NCBI GenBank assembly: GCA_903813345.2
Contig: CAIIXF020000001.1
Span: 15,643,915-15,707,914 of the forward strand
Length of the DNA: 64,000 nt
Source: Owenia fusiformis
Taxonomy: Eukaryota; Annelida; Polychaeta; Sabellida; Oweniidae
Direction: 5' to 3'
A program made the translations under genes and the position numbers. Below the pieces are notes generated by a model that saw only the letters and a program-made list of their open reading frames with translations, ran no database searches and had not been told where the DNA came from. This document shows, one piece after another, positions 1 through 13,300 of the stretch. Every line of letters begins with the position of its first letter. The stretch's first letter is position 1.

Positions 1-123
1 AATGAATACCTGACATACTGTTACATTCACTTTGGTCAGAGCAGTCTGCTCAGTAGATAAGGAATTATGTGATCGATTGATTTTGATCATTTAAAATCCA
101 GCATGAGAGTAGCTTTCACCTAC

Positions 124-1326
124 CTATTACAGGGAGTTGCCAGGAGATATGAGCTACACGGTAGGGGAAGTTTGAAATCTAACTTCTCATGTGTCGATCC
201 CTCTTCAGTCTGAAATAGAACAGTGAGAATAATTATAACCTAATGGAGTAATGCCTCTTCAATGGTACAGGGTACAGATTTCTGGTGTATGTGGACATTA
301 CACCGAATACAAGAAGCAGTTTTAGCAGATTAAAAATATTCAATCAAATGAAGTTACACAAAATATTGAAAATATGCATATATGTTGTATAATGTATACT
401 CTCATAATGTGAATAAATCTGGCTTACCTTGACCATGTATGTGAGTGTACCCTTGAGTCTCTGTGGCATAGTAATGCTCTGCACAGTGAAGGCAAACTGA
501 CCCTCATTTTGTGAAGATGGAAGAAGTATAAATGGGACCTTGACTGGATCATGTGAACTTGCACCCACCTGGAAAATTAAGATTTTACAATACAAAAATT
601 TTACAATACGCATTTAACATGTGTACCTGACCCTCAATTGAACTTAGTCGTAATTTTGTTAGTTGTAGATGAGAATTTAAATAACAATGCTCTATTTTAC
701 ATGAATCAAGAAGTTTATAAGTTACTTGGCCAGACTGTTCATCATTTTGTTTATCTGCAAGTGCAACTGACAATGGATGGCACTTGCTATAAATAATAAA
801 AAATCAGCTGAAGTCATAATAGACTATGATTAAGTTAGTCGAATTAGGACCTAACGCCTCTTGCTAGATGCACATTATAACCATAAGTTACTCACCCCCC
901 TGACCAGTTTAGTGTTCATGGAGTCTAATACATTGAACTCCAGTTCTTTGATGTGATTGCAACTGAGGTTTGAAAGAATCACTGAGACCACAACTTGGTT
1001 GGATTGTGCTTGGCTAACTCGCGTCTCATATGTCTGAAATACAAGAAATAAACATGTCACTGAGATGAATTAATTGTAAAAAGGAACTGGGGGTTTATTA
1101 GACTCCTAAAGCTGTAGAGAATGAATAGCCTAGATGTTGTGTTTTAACTATGTCTGCCCCCCCCCCCCCACACCCATTTCTGTATTACTTCTGGAGGTCA
1201 TATTTTCATACAGGTAGTAGAAATTGGAATAAGTACATGAGTTCACAAATCAAGACGGGAGACTTTGATTTAACTTACCAGTTGAACTGCATCATTCTTG
1301 CTAAGTAATTTGTAGTTTGTCATAGG
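124..1326 (-). CDS. AP3D1: AP3D1 exons 27-30: beginning of the ear (appendage) domain
   Basis: Exon 27 PMTNYKLLSKNDAVQL, exon 28 (ETRVSQAQSNQVVVSVILSN to NVLDSMNTKLVRG), exon 29 (VGASSHDPVKVPFILLPSSQ to RLKGTLTYMVK) and exon 30 (TEEGSTHEKLDFKLPLPCSS to LATPCN) match the immunoglobulin-like ear start of vertebrate AP3D1. Exon 30 ends in phase 2 at 124; the final exon(s), homologous to the stretch after TPCYSDAF, are not found in positions 1-123, so the gene continues past the left edge. Confidence 0.93.
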
Positions 1327-4300
1327 CTGCAAATACAAGATTGAATTTTGTTTAACACATACAAAAGCATTCATATTCAACAACATATTCACGTTTTATG
1401 CTATGCTGAATCAAAACCAATTGGTTATCTAAAACATGATCAAATCATATTATAAGGGCTGATGTGAAAAAGTCATTCCACATCATTGCTTTAAAATTCA
1501 GATCTCAAAAAAAAGTGACGGAAAATAGTCTGGAAATTGAGCAAAATGGTACCACTAGAAAGTTTGCATGCTTCATAGAATGTGAAGATCTAAATAGTAC
1601 TGGGTCGATCTAGACTTACTGGAAGTGCTTGTTCTGGTTGTGGGGATGCTGCATTGGCATGTTCCTTAGATGGTGTAGTGATCCCTTCTGCTATCTCATA
1701 GTCACTCCTGTTCTTCTTTCGTTTCTTCTCCTTTTTGTGCTTTTTCTCCTTCTTCTTTTTACTTTTCTACAAGAAACAATGTGATGCTCTACATGTGTAG
1801 CAATAACTATAAGTGCTCACACCTGAAGATAAAGGTTAACAATGTAACAAAATCACAGACAACAGAACTCATCACTTTCATTTAAGGTTGTGAACTCCAG
1901 CTCAACCCAAATTGATTCCAGGCCCAAACTTGACCAGAATTGGAATTTTTTCGACCCATCTCACCTCTACTTAATTGGTAAAATAAATTTCAGAAAAAAA
2001 GATTTGCAGACCAAATTCAGTAATTTAATAACAGGTTAATAATTATCAGAAGTTTCTTTATTCGATACTCCTTTTCATCATGTAATTGAAATTATATTGT
2101 ATGAATCTTTTGACAAATCTTGCTGTATTATTCTGTATACACGACTCAATACATCTTTATGATAGGACAAACCTCTTCTGGCTGTTCAGTATCAGCATCT
2201 GATCCATGCGTATTATTAACTGGTTCTTTAATGATTGGGATATCCTTTACTGGACTTTCAGCATCCTTCCCTGACAACCAGAAGTCTAGGTCATCCTCCT
2301 GAAAGAACATTTTATTCAGTATTGCTTCACTGTCATTTAATATACCTATTCCTCCTGAAATAATATTTTATTCATTGTTTTCTTCACTGCCATTTAATAT
2401 AGTATTCTCAACTGTTCACCAGTAGCCTGAGAACCTTGCTATCAAGTCTGATTACCTCACTTTAAAATGTGATTATTTCCTAATACCCTTTTCAAAATCC
2501 TAACTTCAGGCTCATAATAAAGATCTTCGATAGTACTATGTATGATTAGATGATATAATAAAAAGATTAAAGCCCTTGATAGATGTAATTGTTTTGGTTA
2601 GATTTGATAACAAAATCTAGTTACCTTTTTACTGCCATTTATATCCCCATTGACTTGAGGTACTTCTGGTGTAATGCCATTGGTTTCTATGTGAGGCTCC
2701 CCTGGGGTTTCCTCAACTGCAGACACTAGCAGGCTGGGACTTTCTTCTGGTTCTTCACTGTCAATGCGCTTTTTCTTTTTCTCTTTGCTCTGGTATTCAT
2801 AAATAATATGATTAAAGAATTATAGTCTTGCTCAAAGACTGTATCCACCCCCCCTCTGTCACCTTAAGGATAAAGGGGTCTTAAACAGGGTCTTTTAAGC
2901 AAGACTAAAAGAATTATATTGGTTCAGATATTGTTCATCTTGATTTATTGGAGGCCTACAATTTATCAGGTATATCTTTGATTGTCCAATTTTAGGGAAA
3001 TATAAAGAGGTACATCTGAAGAGCAGCATACTTGATCAATGGGCAGAAATTTTATGGTAAATATGTTTTTCAAGTAAACAAAACACTGTATTCTCACCTT
3101 CTCTTTCTTTTCTTTTTTCTTCTTTTCTTTTTTATGTTTCTTTTTAGGTTTATCTTCAAGTGTAGCTTCATCTTCCCTTGGTTCCAGACCAACTACCCGA
3201 TGCTGTCTCACTGGCAACCTTTCATCATCTCGCAATGGCCTGAATAAGTGAAATAATTTTCTCAATTGAAAAAGATAACAGTAGAAGTACCTTTAAAGTA
3301 TCAAATTTATCTTAATTGCCTTGTTACTTATTTTCTCCACAAGATCTTTTAAATCACTGATTTGAATTTGAAAATTGTAGTATCAAACTGATCGTTTAAT
3401 CTTTGTCATTCTGAAGTCTACTTACTCATCAAGGTTCATATCTAACATGGCATATTGATCATTTCCTCTGTCAGTCTTGTCTTCTTTATCAGAGTCACCA
3501 CCCTCTGGTTCATCTAGTACTGCACTAACATGGTGGACCACTGGGATATCATCTTCCTCCTCAGACTCTACAACCTAAACAATGCATTTTGGGATATCAT
3601 CTACCTCCTTTGACTTTACAAGCTAAACAATGAATTCTGGGATATCATCTACCACGTCTGACTTTACATTTGGGTGATTGGTGCAATAACGGTCTTGAAT
3701 AATCATGTTGGCTCCAGTGTCAATAGTCACAACTTGCTAATGACTGTTTCAAGGTGTTTTAGTTGTAACAATGAGAAAAATACAAAATTTCACCTAGTGT
3801 TATGTTGAATAATGATAAATGGAGCTCTTTGTTTAAAGATAATATCAACAATATGACCTCATATAAACCTTTTGGTTAAAGCATTTATTTTGGAAGGAGA
3901 TTCATGAACCTTTCTTCATTATTTATAAGAAACGAAGACATCAAAATTCTGACTCGGTTTTTCATAATAAAGTTGAGATAAGTTTTCTTTGCTACTTGCA
4001 AGCACTATAAAATGCACAAAAATTTGTTTATTTACATGGCCCTTCTTGCTCCTTTTCTTCTTTTTCTTCTTGTCTTTCTTCTTCCTACTTGCTGCATTCA
4101 TTTGTTCACGTTGCATCTTTATGTACTTGTCAGAAGATGGCAGACCTACAACAATCAGAAAGTGAACACAAACCTTTACAGTAACTAATTGATTGAATTT
4201 ACATCTTCAATTTTTTGGAATTCAATGGAATATTATATTTCTATCTCAACTTTAATTTCTTTACATGATAATAATTTAGTTCTAGATATGGATGAGAATA

Positions 4301-7300
4301 ATTTTGAAACAAAATTCAAAAAATTCTAGGCCACCCCCTCCTGCAAGGGTTGTTCCTATGGGGCAATTTTTGGGCATAGTTACTTTATTTAAAGAGTATT
4401 CTGTGATAATTTAGGGAATTTTCAAGATCTGTTTCACAAGCAGCGATTACTTTACACTATTTATCCTGCTATTTAACATGTTTAACTGAGAGGATGCCAA
4501 ATAACAATTTTTTTATTATTTATTAAAATAGTTTATTATAGTGTCACTGGTTTACATTTGGTACAAATAAATACATATTCTAAAAACCACCAGCCGATGT
4601 CGGCTTATGAGACACTGGACTTTAAAGGTCAATAATAACAGTGTATAGATATGACATTCAACAATAAAACTACAATTCATCTACGTTAATGCATAGATTG
4701 ATAAATATTAATAATTCCATCTATAAGTGATGATAAATGATTTACATCTTGTGAGATAATGACTAGATTCTTGACTACAAAATGGTGTGGAGGTTAGGCC
4801 CTCACTGCAATAAATACAATACATAGGAATAATATGGCAAATTATTATACTGCAGTCAACCGTTCCAGGTCAAATTGCCTTTTCATGAACATTTTGTACA
4901 ACAGAGCAGCCCACTGTCTCTGAATTGATCTTGAATGCATTAGGCTTATAAATAAAAGTAACTCATTGTCAGTGTTTGTTCTTATATGTGGTGTTAAAAT
5001 ATCAGTTACAGTTCTATAAAAATATGTTCTCAAGTTGGAATAATGTTTACATTGGACAGCAAAATGAATTTCATCTTCAACAAAGTTACCATCACATAAT
5101 TTACATGTACGATCATTTAGTGCTGTATTTGACCAACGACCTGTCTCAATGTGAAGTGGGAGGCTACCTGTTCTCAGTCTAGCAAGAATGGTTCTGTGAT
5201 GCCTTGGAATGTATTCAGACACATATGGTCAATGCACTAAATTGGATTAGCTTGTAGCCTCGATAATAGATGTTCCACTTACCAGGAATATGTAATGGCA
5301 CCTCTAATGCTAATTCTGCTACTTCTGGTACATCTTCATAAGCACCTCTGCTATTGACTAGTGTCTGCAAGTAAAACAGTGGATAATTATGACCAACAAG
5401 ATACCTTGATAGTCTTCTGCTTAAGACATTTATTGTACAATTATCATTATCTTAAGTTTTTTATTGGATAATAAATCTCTATTTTGAAGTAGAAGATGAA
5501 ACAACCAATGTCAGCTCATTCTGAGAAAATCTCCAACAAAATAATTTTTAATAACTAGAAAACAGCAACTCCACAGAGTAGCAAATTCCACTTAACAAAA
5601 CATTTTGATAATAAGTGGCCATCTTGAAAGTTTCTTCTTGAACAGAACATATAAAATTACCAAATCCAGCCCACTGATACTTGAGTATCAAAGATTATGT
5701 TTTTTCTGAAAAATGGCAGCCGTTTTGATATTCAGCACCATCTTGAAAATTCTTTCTCAAACAGAGCTTCTGTGTCCCTGGGCATCAGCATATAAAATTT
5801 GACCCGAATTCGTTCACTGGTATTTGAGTTATCATTACGTTTTATTTTTACTAAAAATGGCCACCATTTTGAAATGTATCAGCCATCTTGAAAATCTCTT
5901 TGGACAGATTGCTTTCCTATATCCCTCTCGCACCTCGTTCGGTGGGATAAAAAGATAAGATTCCAGAGAATTAGCTGAAAATGTACCTTAGGTCTACTGG
6001 GCCCCTTCAGGTAGTTAGGATTGTTCTCTTGCTCCATTTTCCGTGCTTCCCTTTGCTAGAAACAACAAAAGTGTAAATACAGAAATAACTCCAAGAACCA
6101 GTCATGACAGAAATTAGAGAATACAGAGGACAAATTTATCATTATGCCCCCGTGTCTCATTATTAAAAGTCTTTGTTAAAAAAATCTGCAAGAATTTGTT
6201 TTCCCAAAATTGTATGTCAAGAAATAAAGTCAACAAACACAAGGCATTGGTTCTTTACAAGATTCTAAAATTAACTACATGGTATTTTCAGATACCCTGT
6301 ATGAAGATTGGGATATGGCCCCTTACCTTAGATAATTCCTCTGCAGTAGGTTGATAAGACTTCTTCTCTTCAGACTGGAAGTTGGACCTGTGTTCATCTG
6401 ATGGCATGAATATATTGGGAGTTGGCCCCTCATCTTCTGAGCTTTCTGAGGGCGGATCATTAATCCATTTGTCTAAATTTAACCTAAAAGTTCAAAACAA
6501 TTCATTGGTTAAATCTACCATAAGACTGCCTGCAAATATGGTAAAATATATATAGGGCTTTCAAGCACTAATAGCAAGAGGACATTTATTGTGGACAGCT
6601 CATAATCATTTTGTTGTTTACAATAGGACTTCTTGCATATTCCTCACTGAACTATAATTTATTGAAATTTATGGGAGATTATTCAATGCATTCACAATGG
6701 CTAGAATAACAAGGCATTAACATGCAAAATGTCACCATCTGCCATTTATTACATACACCAAACACCAACCGCTGTTCACAAAAAGTTCGAGACCGACTAT
6801 AACTTGATGGTAGTGGTAGTGACATAAAAATCTGAGAGTTAACAATGCCAAACCATACATTGATATCTTACCCTTCAGGGACTGGCACTTTCTTCTGTGC
6901 TTTTGCAGCTACGGGGTTTAGTTCCCCTGCAAAGAGTGCAGATACCTCTTCCCCTACAGCTACTCCCTTGTCTTGAAGCTTCACCACATACTTCATTAGT
7001 TGTAATATACAGCAAGCCTAAAACAGAAGTTCAAGTAAAATATGTGAACCAGCCAGTAAAATTGAAGCCACAAACAATGTATGAAAACAAACACAATCTT
7101 TTTTGTTCAGTTCCAGCTAGTCAAAGGAAATGATGGTCTGGCCCAGGGAAGTCTAGCTGACCTAGATGGGTGAATCAGATGTTTTTGAATGTCCTACTAA
7201 TTTCAGAACCAATGGCATCTCAAATGTACATATTCCAGTCCACCCTGATCTATTTATAGTCATAATAGATTAAGACTCACCCTCTCCTGCACTTCTAAAT

Positions 7301-10300
7301 CAGCACTCTGAACAAACAGGGGTAGTTTCTCTATAATAAGTTGTGCTGCCTCTTTAGAGTCATCGAGGTTCTCATCAGCTTCCCCCTTCACCAGGATGCT
7401 GGAGTATAGCTTGATGAGGTTCTGGACATAGATGCTCTGTATGTGACCTGGTAGCTGAGTCACCTTGGGCCGCAGCATGGATTCTAGTGTCTGCTTGGAG
7501 TTGGGCAGATGCCTGTTATGTAATGTTCACATATTACTGTCCTTGGAAATGATATTTCTAGTGGCTTCAAGTGAACACTTTAATCATTTGGGGTTCGAAA
7601 TGGTAGTGTTCACAGAATATTCAAGATAACATTAAATTGAAGCTTGTCAGAATTTAACATAATAATGTCTTATGGTGCAACTATATTCTCTGAATTTGGC
7701 GCAAAATGATAATCTCATCTTTCATGATCATTCTAATTTCAACTGTTTCCAAATGACTTAAATTTGAAACTCTCAATTGATGTGCTCTGATCATATAGTA
7801 TATAATCCCAGTACTTACTCTGAGAACTCTCCGCAGATCCAAGCTGCAGCATATAGAACTTCACATATACCATTCCTCTGGGAGTTGTTGGTCAGCAAGT
7901 GAGCATTGTCTAACAGTGTAGCCTGGAAGCAATGTAACTCTCATCAAAACAAGACAAAAACTGTATGCTAACATATTCAGCATGAGAAAGTTGATTCGGT
8001 GTAAATAAATGTGGACAATATACATCTACATGTAGTATATTGCACATCTTCATTGCTGTGATAAGGTCAATAGAAAGTACAATGTACTAAGTACTCAAGA
8101 ACAGCTATCATTTATTGTATATAACTTGTGGTTGAATAAGCTAGGCTAATGGACATACCATTTGTGCAACAGCAAAGGGTCTGATGGCTTGTACACGTAT
8201 GGCCACATCTAACATTTGTGAGGCTATGATCTTCCCATGTCTCGTACCTTCTAGTCTGGTTAGTTCTACCAACACACTCACATACCTATAAGTAATTACA
8301 GCAGAAGTTTTCAAAGAAATTAATGTCAATGTTGTGGTCGATGCTTACACTGTAACTCAGTGCACAACAAGAACAACTAAAATTGAAAAGATACAAACTT
8401 CCAAGTATTTCTCGTGTCAATTTGCCATATTTCAGAAAGTACAGGAGACTAATGCAGCATAGCAAACAACAATATTTAAATATTTTTCCAAATCCAAATT
8501 CCAAAAAATCTGAACAATTTAACTATTCCAGTTAAATACTCATGTGGCCACTCTGTAAACAACATATAATGTAACCTACCATTCGAAATTTGTTATAAAC
8601 TGGTAGTTAGACTGACTGCATATCTCTATGATCTTAGCCAGCAGTTCATCTCTATAGTTAGAGCCCTCTGCTTTGTCCATATGGACCATCAACTTCTTCA
8701 CTATTTCCATGAGGTTCTTCTTGGACACCTGAGCAAAACAAGAAATATTTTTTAGTACTGATACCTAGCGAAGCATTTGTATGGAAGTCAATGGAGCTGA
8801 AGGTCGGCTATGTATTCCTGTATGGCCACCAAACATTTTACCATGACAATCTTATGACGTCATGTTTCATTTCTTCCAAATTTCCCTCGCACACAGGCGT
8901 GTGACGTCATTGATATAATGTAGCCATGGAAATAAAAGGTATTCAGTCTGTTGTAATATATTGATGACAGACCTCAGGCATATATTCAATGATAGGGACA
9001 ATCAACTGCTAAATTAATATGTTACTTCTGAAACTATAGTTCTCCACTAAATAGTTTAGAAGCTATTTTAAAGAGAAATGACTTCATATCTAATTCTTTA
9101 TTTTGTTAAATAAATGAATTCAAGGACCCCTTTAGTAAAAATGTTACAGACCACAATTCCTGAATTTCAGGTAGTTCTCAAATATCAAAAGATACAATAG
9201 TCACAGTATTGCTGAGAAATGGCCACTATTGTAGCACTGTTGTGAGAAACATTTCAATTCATGATCTAAATTTGGTTTTTAACAAACATGAGTTTACGTC
9301 TACGTGAACTTACCATGCCATACAGAAGATCCAGGGCACGGAGGCGTATTGACTCATCTTTGTCATCAAGACATTGTAGGACTAGGTCTTTGTGAGCCTG
9401 AACACTCTTAGGATGAGTCTTCAGGATACGGGACATGGCCAGTAAACCAAGATACTTCACTATAATGTAACAATAATACATGTGGTTTTAAGGTGGGCTG
9501 GAAAGACAATGTGAGATGTAAGCTATTTACCAAGATTAATTAATTAACTTTGCCTCAGGCTGAAGAGTTGGATAACACAAATATTCATTTTGATTGAACA
9601 CCCCCTCTCATTATTTCAGGAACATCTACATTACATGCAAGACAACTTCATCATTTTGATGGAACACAATTTTGATGCAACTGTCAAGGATGCTCTGTAG
9701 ACTAATGTTGTCGCGATTTATCGATACATGTGATACTCATCGCCAAAAGTAATTCTGGCGATGCATCGATGTCTCAAACAAAACATCAATGTTTTTACTA
9801 AAAAATAAATCTGCTAAAATCACCTTTTCCTATCTCATTTTCATGCAAATGTCATACCTTTTTCATTCTTTAGTTCATCTTCCAATACTCTCTCACATGC
9901 TTTCACTTTAAAAATGTTTTAGCTTAGATTGAAATGAAACAATAACCTTCATTTTTACATTTATTTACACACGTGACCAACCCGAAGTATCGTACTATTA
10001 TTTATTTGTTGTATTCAGAATTTCATTTATTTTATAATGCAGTAAATTTGGTCAGATTTTTCCCGATGTACATCGCAATGTGCATCGATCTTTACTATTG
10101 AAGTCGCGACAACACTTATGTTGACTGCAGACATGTGGAGATATAGTAAGGGAACATGGAGCAAAGCGGCCCTGTGGGGCAAAAAGGCCCATTGAAATAT
10201 AATTCGAATGATTAAAAGATGGCTCTTCAAAAGTCACGTGATTGACCTTGAAAATTTGAGCCTCCTTTTCAACCGCCATTTTTAAACATAGGAGCATCTA

Positions 10301-13300
10301 GCCTTACGTAAGAGGTAATTATATTTTTTAACACTCTTTTTTGAAAATTACCCCTCCCACAAAAATCTCTGAAAAATTGTGCAACAATGGAGAATCATTT
10401 TAAATCAAGATTTAACATAGAGTATGTATATTTATTCCTTATTTGTCAAAATCTCAATATCCAAATCTTAGGGTAGTTAAAATGGCGTCTATTTGAAAAA
10501 TCACGTGACAGTGGCCCTGTGGGCCGTTTTGCCCCACAGGGACGTTTTGGTATGAAAGAGGTATTTGAAATTCTTTGTTTAAACATGGGGTACATGGTTG
10601 TTTTTGAACTCGGAAGCAATTATTGACAAGAATTCATGTTTGCATTGTTGATTATACCATAGTCGATATTCACTTTTATTCAGACGTTATCAACCAGATT
10701 GTCTACAGCCGCTCCTTATAATATAATTGGACCATGTGACTAAATTCCATATACTGATATATCAGATCAGGAAAGTGTTTAAAGGGTGACGCATATCGTT
10801 TAGCAAATCGAACGCTCGTTTCTGGTGTTGCTCACCGTTTAGTATAAAAGGCCCGATCCCGGAATAATACTCAAGGGTTCACAGGTTCGAGCTCGTTGTG
10901 TCAACACCTCTAACTGTTATATAGCATAAGTATATTATAGATCGTCACACATTTATAAAAGGGTGATTTTTATTTTGACAAATCAATTCCACATTTATGG
11001 GTGAAGTTTCAGGATCTTCTATTTGTGTACAATAAGGAAAAATTGGCATCTAAATTTCCCCATAACGTAATAGCACACAGCTTGGCATATGAAATATCCT
11101 ACAAATGAAACAAAGCAAGACAAACCGGTTTCTAATACAAGGATTTATATTGGCTGTTGTACATGTATTCTTTGAACGCAATCACTTTTTGGATAACGTT
11201 TTCAAAATCATTAAAAACGGATTACTTTATCTCAAAGACAATTTCAATAAACTGGATTTTACAGAACTCCCCTTATTTCTTAAAAATGGACTGATCCAGT
11301 TGATTCGCCTGGAGCCGCCATATTGTTTTTATACGGGATGCTAATCGGAACCCTTTAAGGAGTAAATAATAAACATTTATAACACATTTGCAATAACGCA
11401 CATGCGAGTAGGTAGTTACCAGTTTCACCACTAGGTGGCTCGCTCGGGTCAGATAGCATGGCGGGTAAAGTAGAAAGTTCCCTTTAACTTAAATTAAATC
11501 TGTTTTAGTGGTTTGATTTTCATATCACCCTTATGTATCTAATAGTTATGCAAATTAAAATATCTCCAATAAAGGAAAATGATATCCGTCTAATACAAGA
11601 AAAATTATTTCAGTTTTTGTGATTTTGTAACATGGGGTCTATGGGGAATCAACCCGAACTAGAAAAAAAAATTAAATTTTCAAAGTTGATAAACAATTTT
11701 CGAAACCATATTTCTAGATGTACTTTTACATGTAGATTCCAAATATGACATCAATTTGACTGAATTTCGAATATTTAATGATGTAAGTAAAGATTATTTC
11801 TACTCACATCTACTCTATTGCTTATAGGGCTAGAGATGGTACATGAGTACAAAAGAAAAACAAATATAGGAGACCACGGGATAACCTTGCTAGAGCAGTA
11901 CGGGCAATGAGACAAGGAATGGCAAGTCGTGTAGCATCACAAACCTTTAACATCCCAAGGATGACATTGAGAAGGTAACTATTTTATTCCATATTATCTG
12001 TTGTATTCCATACCTACTGTGGTTCTAGGTACATAATAACGAGCGGGAATATTTAGGGTAAGCCATCTTGGGAGCTATCGCCAAGGTCTGAACCAGGATG
12101 GACACAGGCTTTATCCATCCCAGTCCAGCTCCTGAAAGGTGAACTCTGTTTACGTTTTACTCAATTTAAAAACTATATTTCAAACTAATGCTACTTTTTC
12201 ATGAAGTTCAAAAATTAAAAAAACGTACTTTCGCCTTGGGTACGCATTTTCTTAGTCTTAAAAAGTAGATTTTAAGTTTGTGAAATTTTCACAATCTTAT
12301 ATTGCTGGAGCAGATTAATGAATTGATATTTTCCCTGGAGATATAGAGATTATCCTATATGAGGTTCAGTATATTTCGATTATCCCGAGGACAATATAAT
12401 ATATCTGCCCGAGGGGCGTATGTACCTGAAACAAAATATGGGATAAGTAGATTTATCCCATACTTGGACGTGTTACAGGTACATAAAGCCGGTTTGTAAA
12501 AACTTATATTTTCATCAGCGGGCAGATATAGCTTTACGTCCCGCTCTGAGCAGGCAGATATAGTATATCTGCCTGCTACGTCATAATCACTGCTCGCATA
12601 TTTGTTCATAATTTGTAACCTTCGTGTAATGACTGTAAACGACAATCTGGAGAAAACAAAGACAATAGAGATCTGTTTTATTGTTTAAGGAGCATCCACT
12701 TAATCAATCAAAAATTATAAAAATAATATGGGAATATTTGACAGAACAGGAAAATCCACCCACGGCCAAGAAAACAAAATTGGACATGAATATTCTAAAA
12801 TATTTCCACGATTGAACAATGTGAACCAGATGACCAAGATTGGTATGGGATAAACATATTATCCTATAGTCGGTTCAGGATATTGGGATTATCCCTTGGC
12901 CAATATAATATATTTTCCCTCGGGACCTGCGACCCTCGGGCAAATATATTATATTTGCCTCTGTATAATCCCAATATCCTGAACCTCATATAGGATAATC
13001 TCTATATATCCCCAGGATAAACTCTATATCCAAAACCTCTTAAAAAATAACTCTTATATATTGCATACTAGGCCCTAGTATGCAATATATAAAAGTTATT
13101 TTCTAAGAGGTTTTGGATACAGAGGTTTTTCTGGGGATATATTTACTTATAGGGTAATTATTTGTAGCATAGACTTATCATTGAAAATACATTGTCACGT
13201 TATAAAGTGACATTTTGTATTAATTAGGGACTTTGTATCTTTCTATTTTCAGGCACAAAGCCTTGAATGTATCGACTCCTGGCTCAGTGACATCAGGGCG

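Noticed and set aside
585-773. Minus-strand ORF with LADKQNDEQSGQ as a possible AP3D1 exon between exons 28 and 29
   Set aside because: Exon 28 ends in phase 0 and exon 29 starts in phase 0 with a good protein match across the junction, whereas this ORF would need phase 1 on entry.
10845-10905. AGGTTCGAGCTC as a Pol III B box
   Set aside because: No A box at a proper distance and no tRNA fold.
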